Shown: in pieces, positions 6,779-14,229 of the stretch
How positions within the stretch are numbered: position 1 is the stretch's first letter
Layout of the letters: the number at the start of each line of letters is the position of its first letter
Assembly (NCBI GenBank): GCA_964572855.1
Contig: CAZNGF010000043.1
Coordinates: 1-24,851 of the forward strand
Direction of reading: 5' to 3'
DNA length: 24,851 nucleotides
From: CAZNGF01 sp964572855
GTDB taxonomy: Bacteria > Bipolaricaulota > Bipolaricaulia > RBG-16-55-9 > JAJCYT01
Notes under the pieces: model-generated
What the model was told of the DNA's origin: nothing
Seen by the model: only the letters and a program-made list of their open reading frames with translations
The model's database searches: none
Translations under genes and position numbers: made by a program

Positions 6779-7804
6779 CTAGTTCGCGTTTACCTGGAAT
6801 CGTTCATGCAGGACTTCGAGCGAGTCCATTCCCGCCTGGAATTGATACGGGTTGCGAATCGCCAAAATGTCCAGAGTGTGTTCCCCGGGGTCGTCCGGAA
6901 TCGCCAACGTCGCCGGCAGGTTGACCAGCCCGTTGGCCGGCAGCGTGAAGTAAACCACGGGGTCGTCCGCGTCCGCCTGCACGGGAACCTGCACGCCGTC
7001 CCAGAGCACGACGAGCACGAACTCGTCCCGCTCGGGCTGACGCGGCTGGCCGTTGCGGACGTGGACGAAGTAAGCGAAACGCTGCCCGGCGGACAGGCCC
7101 AAGGGGGAGTCCAGCAAGTCGGCGTCGGTCTCGGGCGTTTCGGTCCGGCTGAGCGAGACCCCGCGCGGCGGCAGGGCCAACGTCCCGCGCACGGTGCGCC
7201 CCTCGACGAACGCGTCCTGGCCCGGCGCGGCCACCGAACGGGCGGGCGGGTCGCCATCCCCGACCATCAGGCTGTCGGCGTATGGGGTGAACAACCCGTC
7301 CAGCGTCTCGCTCTCGATCGCGAGCTCGTAGAACACCAGCAGGACGAAGTTGTGCAGTCCCGCTTCGCTCTGGGCCGGGAACGCCATCGGCAGCCACACC
7401 TGCGAGTCGGCGTCCACCGCCAGGGTGTGCACCGGGGCGCGTCGCCCGTCGAGTGCGAGTTCCACCTGGCGGTCGTCCAGCAACAGCAGCACGGTGAAGC
7501 GCTGTTCCTGGCCCGTTTCGTTGCCCAGGAACAGCGTGCGCTTGAACGACTCGCCGGTTTCCACACGCAGGAGCCCGACGCGCTGGGTGAAGCCGACGGT
7601 GCTCGATACCGAGATCGAGCCGCCCACGGTCGAAAAGGCGATCTGTGCGATGTGGACGGGCTGGGTCTGGTCTTCGGCCAGCACGGAAAACGCGAGCTTT
7701 TCCAGACGCCCTTGGGCCTGAGCCGTCCCTCCGATCAGCCCGAGCAAGCCCGCCAGCGCCGCGACCAACCCCAAGCGTAGTGCGCGGTCGAAGAGGCGTT
7801 CCAT
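6779..7804 (-). CDS. Secreted protein of unknown function
   Basis: 341-aa protein not recognised. It has a clear Sec signal peptide: Arg-containing n-region, hydrophobic core ALRLGLVAALAGLLGLIGG and a cleavage site near TAQAQG (about residue 30). The remainder is beta-rich without transmembrane helices and appears to hold two similar parts: a segment with FLGNETGQEQRFTVLLLLDDRQVEL ending in hydrophobic strands and a later segment DEFVLVVLWDGVQVPVQAD followed by PGEHTLDILAI, suggesting repeated immunoglobulin-like domains. No catalytic motif or lipobox is evident. It is convergent with dnaX (9 bp between stops) and divergent from ybaB. The ATG has no Shine-Dalgarno but a TATAAT box 8 nt upstream, so it may be leaderless. 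Confidence 0.8.
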   Translation of the reverse strand: MERLFDRALRLGLVAALAGLLGLIGGTAQAQGRLEKLAFSVLAEDQTQPVHIAQIAFSTVGGSISVSSTVGFTQRVGLLRVETGESFKRTLFLGNETGQEQRFTVLLLLDDRQVELALDGRRAPVHTLAVDADSQVWLPMAFPAQSEAGLHNFVLLVFYELAIESETLDGLFTPYADSLMVGDGDPPARSVAAPGQDAFVEGRTVRGTLALPPRGVSLSRTETPETDADLLDSPLGLSAGQRFAYFVHVRNGQPRQPERDEFVLVVLWDGVQVPVQADADDPVVYFTLPANGLVNLPATLAIPDDPGEHTLDILAIRNPYQFQAGMDSLEVLHERFQVNAN

Positions 7805-7805
7805 T

Positions 7806-7842
7806 TTGCTTCATTATAGGGCCAAACCTATAATGAAACCAA
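7806..7842. promoter_or_regulatory. Palindromic divergent promoter between the secreted protein and ybaB
   Basis: A perfect inverted repeat, TTCATTATAGG (7810-7820) and CCTATAATGAA (7827-7837) with a 6-bp centre, carries a consensus TATAAT on each strand (minus 7818-7813; plus 7829-7834). For ybaB, TTGCTT (7806-7811) lies 17 bp from TATAAT. For the minus gene, TTGGTT (7842-7837) is 18 bp from its TATAAT. RNA polymerase could not occupy both at once, so the two genes are probably expressed in competition. Confidence 0.65.
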
Positions 7843-7864
7843 TTCGTCCAAGGGAGTGGATTCG

Positions 7865-8185
7865 ATGGCCGGCAACATGCGCCAGATGATGAAGCAGATT
7901 CAAAAGGCCCAGGAAATGATGCAGGAGAAGCAGGAGGAACTCGCCCAGCAGCGGGTCGAGGCCAGCGCCGGCGGCGGCATGGTCAAGGTCGTGGCCAACG
8001 GGCGCGAAGAGATCGTGGACATCACCATCGACCCCGAGGTCGTCAACGGCGACGAGGTCGACATGCTGGAGGATCTGATCCTGGCCGCGCTCAAGGAGGT
8101 CCAGGGCAAGGCCAAGGAGCTGGCCCAGAAGGAAATGGGCAGCATGATGGGCAACCTCGGCCTGCCCAACATGCCCGGCTTCTGA
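7865..8185 (+). CDS. ybaB: YbaB/EbfC nucleoid-associated protein
   Basis: 106-aa DNA-binding dimer of the YbaB/EbfC family, which coats the nucleoid. It starts with a long Met/Gln/Glu-rich helix (MRQMMKQIQKAQEMMQEKQE), followed by VEASAGGGMVKVVANGREEI and VDITIDPEVV, which form the central sheet, and a C-terminal helix ending in a Met/Gly-rich tail. AAGGGAG ends 8 nt before ATG 7865; a GTG nine bases upstream is unlikely because it lies inside that site. It sits just before recR, as in very many bacteria (dnaX-ybaB-recR), here with a convergent gene inserted after dnaX. Confidence 0.95.
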   Translation: MAGNMRQMMKQIQKAQEMMQEKQEELAQQRVEASAGGGMVKVVANGREEIVDITIDPEVVNGDEVDMLEDLILAALKEVQGKAKELAQKEMGSMMGNLGLPNMPGF

Positions 8186-8213
8186 CCCGCGGCGATTCCC
8201 CCCGGTCCCCGCG

Positions 8214-8822
8214 ATGCGCAAGTATCCCGAGTCGCTCGAGAAGCTGATCCAGGAACTCAAGAAGCTGCCGGGCATCGGCCGCGTGAGCGCCGAGCGCTTG
8301 GCCTTTTTCCTGTTGAGCCAGCCCGACGAACGCGCGCTGACGCTGAGTCAGGCGCTGGTCGAGGTCAAGGAGAAGATCCGGCTCTGCCAGGAGTGCTTCC
8401 ACTATGCCGAGGGCGAGCGGTGTGCGATCTGCCTCGACCCCGGCCGGGACCGCACCGTGATCTGCGTCGTGAGCCAGCCGCACGAGGTGTTGAAGTTCGA
8501 AAAGACCTCGGAGTTCTACGGGCTCTACCACGTGCTGGGCGGGCTCATCTCGCCGGTCAACGACGTCTCGCCCGACGACCTCCACATCGACGAACTGCTG
8601 GGCCGGCTCCGGGCCGGAGAGACCCAGGAGCTCATCCTAGCGCTCGACCCCAAGGTCGAGGGCGAAGCCACCGCCATGTACATCGCGCGCCAGATCCGCA
8701 AGACGCTCGACCAAAACGTCAAGATCACCCAGCTTGCCCACGGCGTGCCCGTGGGCCGCGACCTCGAGTTCGCCGACGAGATCACGCTGGGCAAGGCCCT
8801 GCGCGGGCGCGTGGCCCTTTGA
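8214..8822 (+). CDS. recR: Recombination mediator RecR
   Basis: 202-aa protein of the RecFOR pathway, which helps load RecA on gapped DNA. The N-terminal helix-hairpin-helix reads LKKLPGIGRVSAERLAF. A C4 zinc finger uses Cys58, 61, 70 and 73 (CQEC...CAIC). The Toprim domain follows with VICVVSQPHEV, YHVLGGLISPV and LILALDPKVEGEATAMYI. The C-terminus carries LAHGVPVGRDLEFADEITL, the usual Walker-B-like end. It lies 28 nt after ybaB, presumably on the same transcript; no ribosome site is visible in the gap. Confidence 0.96.
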   Translation: MRKYPESLEKLIQELKKLPGIGRVSAERLAFFLLSQPDERALTLSQALVEVKEKIRLCQECFHYAEGERCAICLDPGRDRTVICVVSQPHEVLKFEKTSEFYGLYHVLGGLISPVNDVSPDDLHIDELLGRLRAGETQELILALDPKVEGEATAMYIARQIRKTLDQNVKITQLAHGVPVGRDLEFADEITLGKALRGRVAL

Positions 8823-8833
8823 GCGATGACCGC

Positions 8834-8862
8834 TGGAAAACGTCGCCCCTTTGTGCCATAAT
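8834..8862 (+). promoter_or_regulatory. Weak promoter candidate for the 45-aa ORF/gabT unit
   Basis: TGGAAA (8834-8839), 17 bp, CATAAT (8857-8862). It lies just after recR and would give a leader of about 55 nt before the small ORF. Confidence 0.4.
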
Positions 8863-8890
8863 GGGCGCGGATGTGACGGCGCCGTAAGGC

Positions 8891-8912
8891 GTTTGCGCCC
8901 GAGCCCGCAAAC
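8891..8912 (+). other. Stem-loop directly before the small ORF's ribosome site
   Basis: GTTTGCG (8891-8897) and CGCAAAC (8906-8912) are perfect complements around an 8-nt loop. The stem ends just before the AGGAGG at 8914-8919, so it could affect ribosome access to the small ORF. It resembles no riboswitch I recognise. Confidence 0.5.
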
Positions 8913-8923
8913 AGGAGGCCCCG

Positions 8924-9061
8924 ATGAACCGCGCACGCCGGACGACACTCCCCCCGCTGCAGAGTGCCTCCCACACGCGGCGCATTGCCGCCGCCCGACA
9001 GCGTCTCCGCCTCACCGCCGTCGTCTTCTTCAGCGCGCTCGTGCCGCGTTCCTCCTTCTAG
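8924..9061 (+). CDS. 45-aa Arg-rich small ORF upstream of gabT
   Basis: Not recognised. CAGGAGG with ideal spacing precedes the ATG. By hand count, 38 of 45 codons end in G or C, like real genes here. The product has nine arginines (RARR, TRR, RQRLR) and a hydrophobic C-terminal part (LTAVVFFSALVP). It lies 62 nt before gabT, behind a stem-loop. It may be a leader peptide sensing arginine or charged Arg-tRNA, or a small membrane-associated protein. Neither role is shown by the sequence. It could also be an accidental ORF in GC-rich DNA; the ribosome site argues against that. Confidence 0.5.
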   Translation: MNRARRTTLPPLQSASHTRRIAAARQRLRLTAVVFFSALVPRSSF

Positions 9062-9123
9062 ACGCCACCAGCACGGGTCGGACACGTCCCACGTTTGTCT
9101 TCTCACCAGAAGGAGGACACGCC

Positions 9124-10407
9124 ATGACACAGATCGAGACGAAGTCGGCCGCCACAGCTTGGCAGGACCGTTACCAGTTCGTTCCGCGCGCCATCACCTC
9201 GCTGGCGCCGTTTCGCGCCGTCAAGTCCGCCGGCGCGCTTATCACCGGCGACGACGGGCGCGAGTACATCGACCTCACGGGCGGCTGGGGCTGCCTGGTG
9301 GTGGGGCACACCCATCCGCGGGTCGTGCGCGCCATCCAGCAGCAAGCCGAGCAGTTCGTCCACACCGATTACAGCGTGGTGGGCTACGACCTCTACGTCG
9401 AGCTGGCCCGCCGCTTGGGCGCCTATGCGCCGGGGGCGCGCCCCAAGAAGGCCGCGTTCTTCAACAGCGGCGCCGAGGCCGTCGAAAACGCCGTCAAAAT
9501 CAGCCGACTCCGCACCAGGCGGCCCGGCGTGGTCGTCTTCGACCGCGGCTTCCACGGGCGCACGTTGCTGACCATGACCATGACCCACAAGGCCACGCCC
9601 TACAAGGCCGGCTTCGGGCCGTTTGCCTCGGACGTCTACCGCGTGCCCTATCCCTCGGCCTATCACACGCCCATGCCCTTCGCCGAGTGGAAGCGCCGCT
9701 TCACGGCGCTGGTGGACCCCAAGGACGTGGCCTGCGTCGTGGTCGAGCCGCTCCAGGGCGAGGGCGGCTTCATCGTGCCCCAGGAAGGGTTCCTGCAGGA
9801 ACTGCGGGACTTCACCCGCGACGAGGGCATCGTGCTCGTCTTCGACGAGGTCCAGACCGGCATGGGCCGCACCGGACGTATGTTCGCCGCCGAGGCCGTG
9901 GGGATCGAGCCGGATCTGATCACGGTCGGCAAGTCGCTGGCCTCGGGGCTGCCGCTGAGCGGCGTGATCGGCGTCGACGAGGTGATCGACGCGCCGGGCG
10001 ACAGCGCCATCGGCGGGACCTACGTGGGCAACCCGCTGGCCTGCGCTGCTGGGCTGGCCGTGCTCGATACGATCGAGGACGAGGGCCTGCTGGTCCGCGC
10101 CGAGGCGCTGGGAACGCATATGCGCTCTCGCTTCGAGGACATGAAGGGACGTTACGAACTGATCGGCGACGTGCGCGGCCTGGGGTCGATGGTGGCCATG
10201 GAGCTCGTGACCGACCGCGAGCACAAGACCCCCGCCACCGAACAGACCGCGCACGTCATCCAGGGCGCACTCGCAGACGGCGTGATCACCGCCAAAGCCG
10301 GCCTGCACGGCAACGTGCTGCGCATGCTCATCCCGCTGGTCATCGGCGAGGACGAGCTCGACCGCGGCCTGGACGTGCTGGAGGCCCAGATCGCCAAGCT
10401 GAGCTAG
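9124..10407 (+). CDS. gabT: Class-III aminotransferase, 4-aminobutyrate aminotransferase type
   Basis: 427-aa PLP enzyme of the omega-amino-acid aminotransferase family, moving the terminal amino group of a substrate such as GABA to 2-oxoglutarate. Features in order: YIDLTGGWGCLVVGHTHP, NSGAEAVENAVK (114-125, phosphate loop), FHGRT, VVEPLQGEGGF, VFDEVQTGMGRTG with PLP-ring Asp241, Schiff-base Lys270 in VGKSLASGLPLSGV, and GGTYVGNPLACAAGLAVL. The last motif favours GabT over acetylornithine aminotransferase, though paralogues act on ornithine or other omega-amines. AGAAGGAGGA precedes ATG 9124 and is partly covered by a small hairpin (CTTCT/AGAAG, 9099-9112). An intrinsic terminator follows. 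Confidence 0.88.
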   Translation: MTQIETKSAATAWQDRYQFVPRAITSLAPFRAVKSAGALITGDDGREYIDLTGGWGCLVVGHTHPRVVRAIQQQAEQFVHTDYSVVGYDLYVELARRLGAYAPGARPKKAAFFNSGAEAVENAVKISRLRTRRPGVVVFDRGFHGRTLLTMTMTHKATPYKAGFGPFASDVYRVPYPSAYHTPMPFAEWKRRFTALVDPKDVACVVVEPLQGEGGFIVPQEGFLQELRDFTRDEGIVLVFDEVQTGMGRTGRMFAAEAVGIEPDLITVGKSLASGLPLSGVIGVDEVIDAPGDSAIGGTYVGNPLACAAGLAVLDTIEDEGLLVRAEALGTHMRSRFEDMKGRYELIGDVRGLGSMVAMELVTDREHKTPATEQTAHVIQGALADGVITAKAGLHGNVLRMLIPLVIGEDELDRGLDVLEAQIAKLS

Positions 10408-10416
10408 CGCGAAGGT

Positions 10417-10456
10417 GCGAGCCGGGGCGGCCTGCGCGCCGCTCCGGCTCGCTTTT
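10417..10456 (+). terminator. Intrinsic terminator after gabT
   Basis: GCGAGCCGG (10417-10425) pairs with CCGGCTCGC (10444-10452), with further inner CGGC/GCCG pairing, and is followed at once by TTTT (10453-10456). It ends 12 bp before the next ATG. Confidence 0.8.
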
Positions 10457-10468
10457 CCCGGGAGGCGC

Positions 10469-11332
10469 ATGGGACAGGACAGCCGGGTCCAACAACTCGC
10501 CGAGCGCGTCTGGATCCTGTGCCACGACTGGAAGCGGCTCGAACCGACGGTCGGGCTGATCCTGACCGACGAGGGCTGGGTCGCGGTGGACGGCGGCAAC
10601 TCGCCCGCCCATGGCCGCCGGGCCTACGAGGCGGCCCGGCAAATTGAGCGGCGCCCGTTCCGCTACGTCATCGACACGCACCGCCACTTCGACCACGCCT
10701 TCGGCAACCAGGCCTTCGGCGCCCCCGCGATCGGGAGCCGGCGCTGTCGGGAGCGCTTCGCGGGCAACCTGGGCGACGACTGGGCGCCGGAGCGCGTGCA
10801 CGGCTGGCTGCGCGCGGAGATGCTCCCCCACGTCCCGGCGCTCTCTCCAAAGGACTTCGCCGGGCTCGACCTCGTCCCGCCCGCCGTCGACTTCGAGGGC
10901 AGCCTGCGGCTGCACCTGGGCGGGACCGAGATCGACCTGTTCCACCTCGACGGCGTCCACTGCGACGATCACATCGCGGTTTACCTGCCCGACGAGCGCG
11001 TCCTGTTCCCGGGCGACGCGTTCTACTACCTGGGCGGGGCCGAGGGCAGTCCGCTGCGCCTGCCCGAGTTGCTGGCCCGCGCGGGCGCGCTGGAGGTCGA
11101 GACCTACGCCGCCGGGCACGAGCGGTCCTACGATCGCAAGACCTTCGACCGGCTGCACGCCTACGCCGGGGGGCTCATCAAGCGGGCCGAGTCGCTGGTT
11201 CGACAGGGCGTCGGCGAGGCCGAGGCGCTGGACGCGTTCCCGTTCGATCCCGCTTACGACGGCGTCAGCTTTCTGGACGCCAAGACCCACCGTCGCCTGC
11301 TCCGGGCCTGCCTGCGGGCGTTGCCCCTCTAA
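10469..11332 (+). CDS. Metallo-beta-lactamase-fold hydrolase
   Basis: 287-aa MBL-fold enzyme of unknown substrate. The metal motif H-x-H-x-D-H is intact as THRHFDHAFGN; HLDGVHCDDHIAVYLPDERVLFPGD supplies the later His and the bridging Asp, and YAAGHER the last His. The fold is complete, so hydrolysis of an ester, thioester or lactam-type bond is likely, but substrate cannot be read. ATG 10469 is chosen because GGGAGG sits 3-4 nt before it; in-frame codons extend upstream through the gabT terminator hairpin, which would be odd. It has no visible promoter of its own, so it may depend on terminator read-through. The C-terminal part (about 215-287) is helical. Confidence 0.85.
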   Translation: MGQDSRVQQLAERVWILCHDWKRLEPTVGLILTDEGWVAVDGGNSPAHGRRAYEAARQIERRPFRYVIDTHRHFDHAFGNQAFGAPAIGSRRCRERFAGNLGDDWAPERVHGWLRAEMLPHVPALSPKDFAGLDLVPPAVDFEGSLRLHLGGTEIDLFHLDGVHCDDHIAVYLPDERVLFPGDAFYYLGGAEGSPLRLPELLARAGALEVETYAAGHERSYDRKTFDRLHAYAGGLIKRAESLVRQGVGEAEALDAFPFDPAYDGVSFLDAKTHRRLLRACLRALPL

Positions 11333-11360
11333 CTGCCCCGTAAGCGTAAAGACACCTCCG

Positions 11361-11390
11361 TTGACTTGGATGCCGCTCGTGTCCTATGCT
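11361..11390 (+). promoter_or_regulatory. lutABC promoter
   Basis: TTGACT (11361-11366), 18 bp, TATGCT (11385-11390), about 33 nt before the lutA ATG. It is a good match and sits in a clean 91-bp intergenic gap. No clear LutR-type operator repeat was spotted. Confidence 0.65.
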
Positions 11391-11423
11391 GCCCGATAAC
11401 CTTTGTCCACGGGAGCGGTCCCC

Positions 11424-12146
11424 ATGAACGACCTCCGACGCGTGTCGCTGTGTGCCACCTGCTTGGTCGATCAGGTCATGCCCGAGGTCGGGGTGAGCGC
11501 GGTGCGGCTGCTGGAGCGGGCGGGCTGCGAGGTTGACTTCCCTTTCGAGCAGACGTGCTGCGGCCAGCCGTGGTTCAACAGCGGTTATCGCCGTGAGGCA
11601 CGGCGGCTGGCCCGCCGCACGGTTCGGGTCTTTGAGGCCGCCGAGACGGTCGTGCTGCCCAGCGGCTCCTGCGCGAGCATGATCCGGGTCGAGTACCCGG
11701 CGCTGCTGGGCGGGACGCCCCTGGCCGCGCGCGCCCGGCGCTTGGCCGAACGCACCTACGAGCTGAGCGAATTCCTGACGCGCGTCGCCCGCTGGGCGCC
11801 GGCGCCGGCCGACGACGCCCCCGCCGTGGCCTACCACGACTCCTGTCACATGCGCCGGCACCTGCAACTGCACCGCGAGCCCAGACAACTGCTGGGCGCC
11901 GTCGGCTGCCAGCTCAAGGAGATGGCCGAGCCGGACCGCTGCTGCGGCTTCGGCGGGCTCTTCTCGCTCAAGCTGCCCGAGGCCGCCAACGCCATGAGCG
12001 CCGAAAAGCTCAAACAGGCGGCCGCCACGGGCGGTCAGCTCCTGATCACGGCCGACCCCGGCTGCCTGCTACAACTGCGCGGCCTGGCTGCCGACCGCGT
12101 GCGCGTTGAACACTTGGCCTGCGTGCTGGAGGCGCTGACCCGATGA
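11424..12146 (+). CDS. lutA: LutA, lactate utilisation Fe-S oxidoreductase subunit
   Basis: 240-aa protein with two CCG domains (DUF224): an N-terminal CATCLVDQVMPEVG and EQTCCGQPWFNSGY, then SCHMRRHL and RCCGFGGLFSLK. These cysteine-rich motifs hold Fe-S clusters, as in heterodisulfide-reductase-type subunits. With LutB and LutC it forms the iron-sulfur L-lactate oxidase system described in Bacillus subtilis (LutABC) and E. coli (YkgEFG). ATG 11424 has GGGAG about 8 nt upstream; an earlier in-frame TTG is less likely. It ends overlapping lutB by 4 nt (ATGA). Confidence 0.93.
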   Translation: MNDLRRVSLCATCLVDQVMPEVGVSAVRLLERAGCEVDFPFEQTCCGQPWFNSGYRREARRLARRTVRVFEAAETVVLPSGSCASMIRVEYPALLGGTPLAARARRLAERTYELSEFLTRVARWAPAPADDAPAVAYHDSCHMRRHLQLHREPRQLLGAVGCQLKEMAEPDRCCGFGGLFSLKLPEAANAMSAEKLKQAAATGGQLLITADPGCLLQLRGLAADRVRVEHLACVLEALTR

Positions 12147-13543
12147 CGGCTTCTTTCGAGGAATTCCGCGCCGGTACCCGGAAGGCCGTGGCCGACGGGC
12201 GGCTCCAGCTCACGCTCGAGGGCGTCACCGGCGTGTTGCGCGCGCTGCGCGGGCAGGCGCTGGCCGAACTCCCCGACGCGGACGCGCTGCGCGACCGGCT
12301 CAAACGGATCCGCGAGGCGACGCTGGCCAAGCTGGCCGAACACCTAGAGACCTTCGAGCGCAACGCCGAGGCCGCCGGCGTGCGCGTCCACTGGGCGCGG
12401 GACGCGGCGGAAGCTCAGCGCATCGTGCTGGGGATCGCACGCCCGCATCAAGCCCAAAGCGCGATCAAGAGCAAGTCGATGGTCAGCGAGGAAATCGGGC
12501 TCAACGGGGCGCTGGAGGCGGCCGGGATCGCGCCGGTCGAGACCGACCTGGGCGAGTGGATCGTCCAGCTGGCCCAGGAGCCGCCCTCGCACATCATCGG
12601 CCCGGCGCTGCACAAGTCGCTGGACGAGGTGACCGCGCTCTTGAGCCGCGAGGCCGGCGAGCCGCTGCCCGACGATGTGAAAGCGCTGACGGCCGCCGCG
12701 CGCCGCATGATGCGGCAAAAGTTCCTGGATGCGGGCATCGGGATCTCGGGCGGCAACCTGGGCGTGGCCGAGTCGGGCAGCCTCGTGCTCGTGACCAACG
12801 AGGGCAACGGGCGCATGGTCACGAGCCTGCCCCCGGTGCACGTGGCCGTGATGGGGATCGAGAAGGTCGTGCCCACCTGGCGCGAGGCCGCCGTCTGGCT
12901 CCAGTTGCTGGCGCGCAGCGCCACGGGCCAGCCCGCCTCGGTTTACACCACGGCGGTCACGGGGCCCGCACGGGCGGACGACCCGGACGGTCCGCGCGAG
13001 GTCCATTTGGTTCTGCTCGACAACGGGCGAACCCGGCAGGTCGGCACGGCCTACGAGGAGGTGCTGCAGTGCATCCGTTGCGGCGCCTGCCTGAACGCCT
13101 GTCCGGTGTACCGTGAGTCGGGCGGCCACGCCTACGGCAGCCCTTACAACGGCCCCATCGGCGCCGTGGTCTCGCCGCTGATCTTCGGGTTAAAACGGTA
13201 CGAGGCGCTGCCGCACGCCAGCTCGCTCTGCGGTGCGTGCGTCGAGGCCTGCCCCTCGAAAATCGACCTGCCGCGCATGTTGCTCGAGCTACGCGCCGGC
13301 CAGGTCGAACGGCGTTTCCCCTCACGGCGCGAACGTCTATTGATGCGGCTGGCCGCCTACACGGCGGGGCGTCCCGTGCTTTTTCGGTTGGCTACGGGCG
13401 CGCTCCGGCTGCTCCAGCGCCCGTTCCTGCGGGACGGCGAGTTGCGCTTGCCCTTCGGTCCCGAACTGGGCCGGAGCCTGCCCCCGCTGGCCGAGAGGCC
13501 GTTTCGGGAAGCGTGGCGCCGCGGCGAGGTGCGAGAGCGATGA
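12143..13543 (+). CDS. lutB: LutB, ferredoxin-like lactate utilisation subunit
   Basis: 466-aa protein. An N-terminal LUD domain (about residues 60-300) contains AIKSKSMVSEEIGLN, ISGGNLGVAESGSLVLVTNEGN and PPVHVAVMGIEKVVPT. The C-terminal part carries a [4Fe-4S] motif CIRCGACLNACPVY and a second cluster motif SLCGACVEACPSKIDLP. The last 60 residues are basic and end in a short tail. It is the electron-transfer core of the LutABC complex. Its ATG overlaps the lutA stop and its own stop overlaps the lutC ATG, indicating tight translational coupling. Confidence 0.94.
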   Translation: MTASFEEFRAGTRKAVADGRLQLTLEGVTGVLRALRGQALAELPDADALRDRLKRIREATLAKLAEHLETFERNAEAAGVRVHWARDAAEAQRIVLGIARPHQAQSAIKSKSMVSEEIGLNGALEAAGIAPVETDLGEWIVQLAQEPPSHIIGPALHKSLDEVTALLSREAGEPLPDDVKALTAAARRMMRQKFLDAGIGISGGNLGVAESGSLVLVTNEGNGRMVTSLPPVHVAVMGIEKVVPTWREAAVWLQLLARSATGQPASVYTTAVTGPARADDPDGPREVHLVLLDNGRTRQVGTAYEEVLQCIRCGACLNACPVYRESGGHAYGSPYNGPIGAVVSPLIFGLKRYEALPHASSLCGACVEACPSKIDLPRMLLELRAGQVERRFPSRRERLLMRLAAYTAGRPVLFRLATGALRLLQRPFLRDGELRLPFGPELGRSLPPLAERPFREAWRRGEVRER

Positions 13544-14169
13544 GCGCACGCGACGAGATCTTGGGGCGTCTGCGCGCGCAGGCGCGTCGGGTCGAACCGC
13601 CCCCGACGTGGGCATCGAAGCGAGCCTTCGAGGACTTGGCGGCGCGCTTTGTGCAGGCGCTGGGGACCCAAGGCGGCGAGGTCCGCCGCGCGGGGAACCT
13701 GGTCGAGGCGTGGGAGCAGCTCGACGCGCTCTTGAGCGAGCTGGGCGCCGAGCGTGTTGTCGCCAACGACGAGCCGCCCTTGAACGAACTCGACCTGGCC
13801 GTGCGCTGGCCGGGGGGCGACTGGCACGTGGTGGGGCGCAGCGCGGGCGATGTGCGCGCGGCCTGCGCGGCGGCCGACGTGGGCTTGAGCGGCGCGGCCG
13901 CGGCGCTGGCCGAGACCGGCAGCGTTGTGCTCGAAAGCGGCCCCGGGCGCAGCCGGCTCTGCACGCTGTTGCCGGCGGTCCACGTCGCGCTCGTGTCCAC
14001 GGAGCAGCTCACGGCGGACCTGTTCACCTGGGCGGCCGAGCGCGAGGGCGCCTTGCCGGCGGCGCTCACGTTCGTGAGCGGCCCCAGCAAGACGGCCGAC
14101 ATCGGCCAGACGCTCAGCGTGGGCGTCCACGGCCCCAAGCGCTTTGTCGTCCTGCTGTACGGTCCGTGA
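13540..14169 (+). CDS. lutC: LutC, LUD-domain lactate utilisation subunit
   Basis: 209-aa LUD-domain protein, last gene of the lut operon. Marks are MSARDEILGRLRAQ at the start, DVGLSGAAAALAETGSVVLESG (the Gly-rich LUD strand-turn), LCTLLPAVHVALVSTEQL and SGPSKTADIGQTLSVGVHGP at the C-terminus. The start overlaps lutB as ATGA. A long GC-rich hairpin begins 9 bp after the stop. Confidence 0.93.
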   Translation: MSARDEILGRLRAQARRVEPPPTWASKRAFEDLAARFVQALGTQGGEVRRAGNLVEAWEQLDALLSELGAERVVANDEPPLNELDLAVRWPGGDWHVVGRSAGDVRAACAAADVGLSGAAAALAETGSVVLESGPGRSRLCTLLPAVHVALVSTEQLTADLFTWAAEREGALPAALTFVSGPSKTADIGQTLSVGVHGPKRFVVLLYGP

Positions 14170-14177
14170 GGGCGGGA

Positions 14178-14221
14178 AAGCGGCGGGCGGCTCGCTCCTG
14201 TGCGTCTGCCGCCCGCCGCTT
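14178..14221. terminator. Bidirectional hairpin between lutC and the beta-propeller gene
   Basis: AAGCGGCGGGCGGC (14178-14191) and GCCGCCCGCCGCTT (14208-14221) are perfect 14-bp inverted repeats around a 16-nt loop, placed between two convergent stop codons. There is no long T-run on either side, so it may be a terminator of the stem-only kind or an mRNA end-stabiliser. Confidence 0.65.
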
Positions 14222-14229
14222 GGCTTCCC

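Noticed and set aside
8851..9123. N-terminal extension of the GabT reading frame upstream of ATG 9124
   Set aside because: The extension is low-complexity Arg/Pro/Ala sequence in a different frame from the 45-aa ORF; the ATG with AGAAGGAGGA fits family length.
12344..13129. 261-codon minus-strand ORF in the lut region
   Set aside because: Antisense to LutB, which carries complete LUD and Fe-S motifs.
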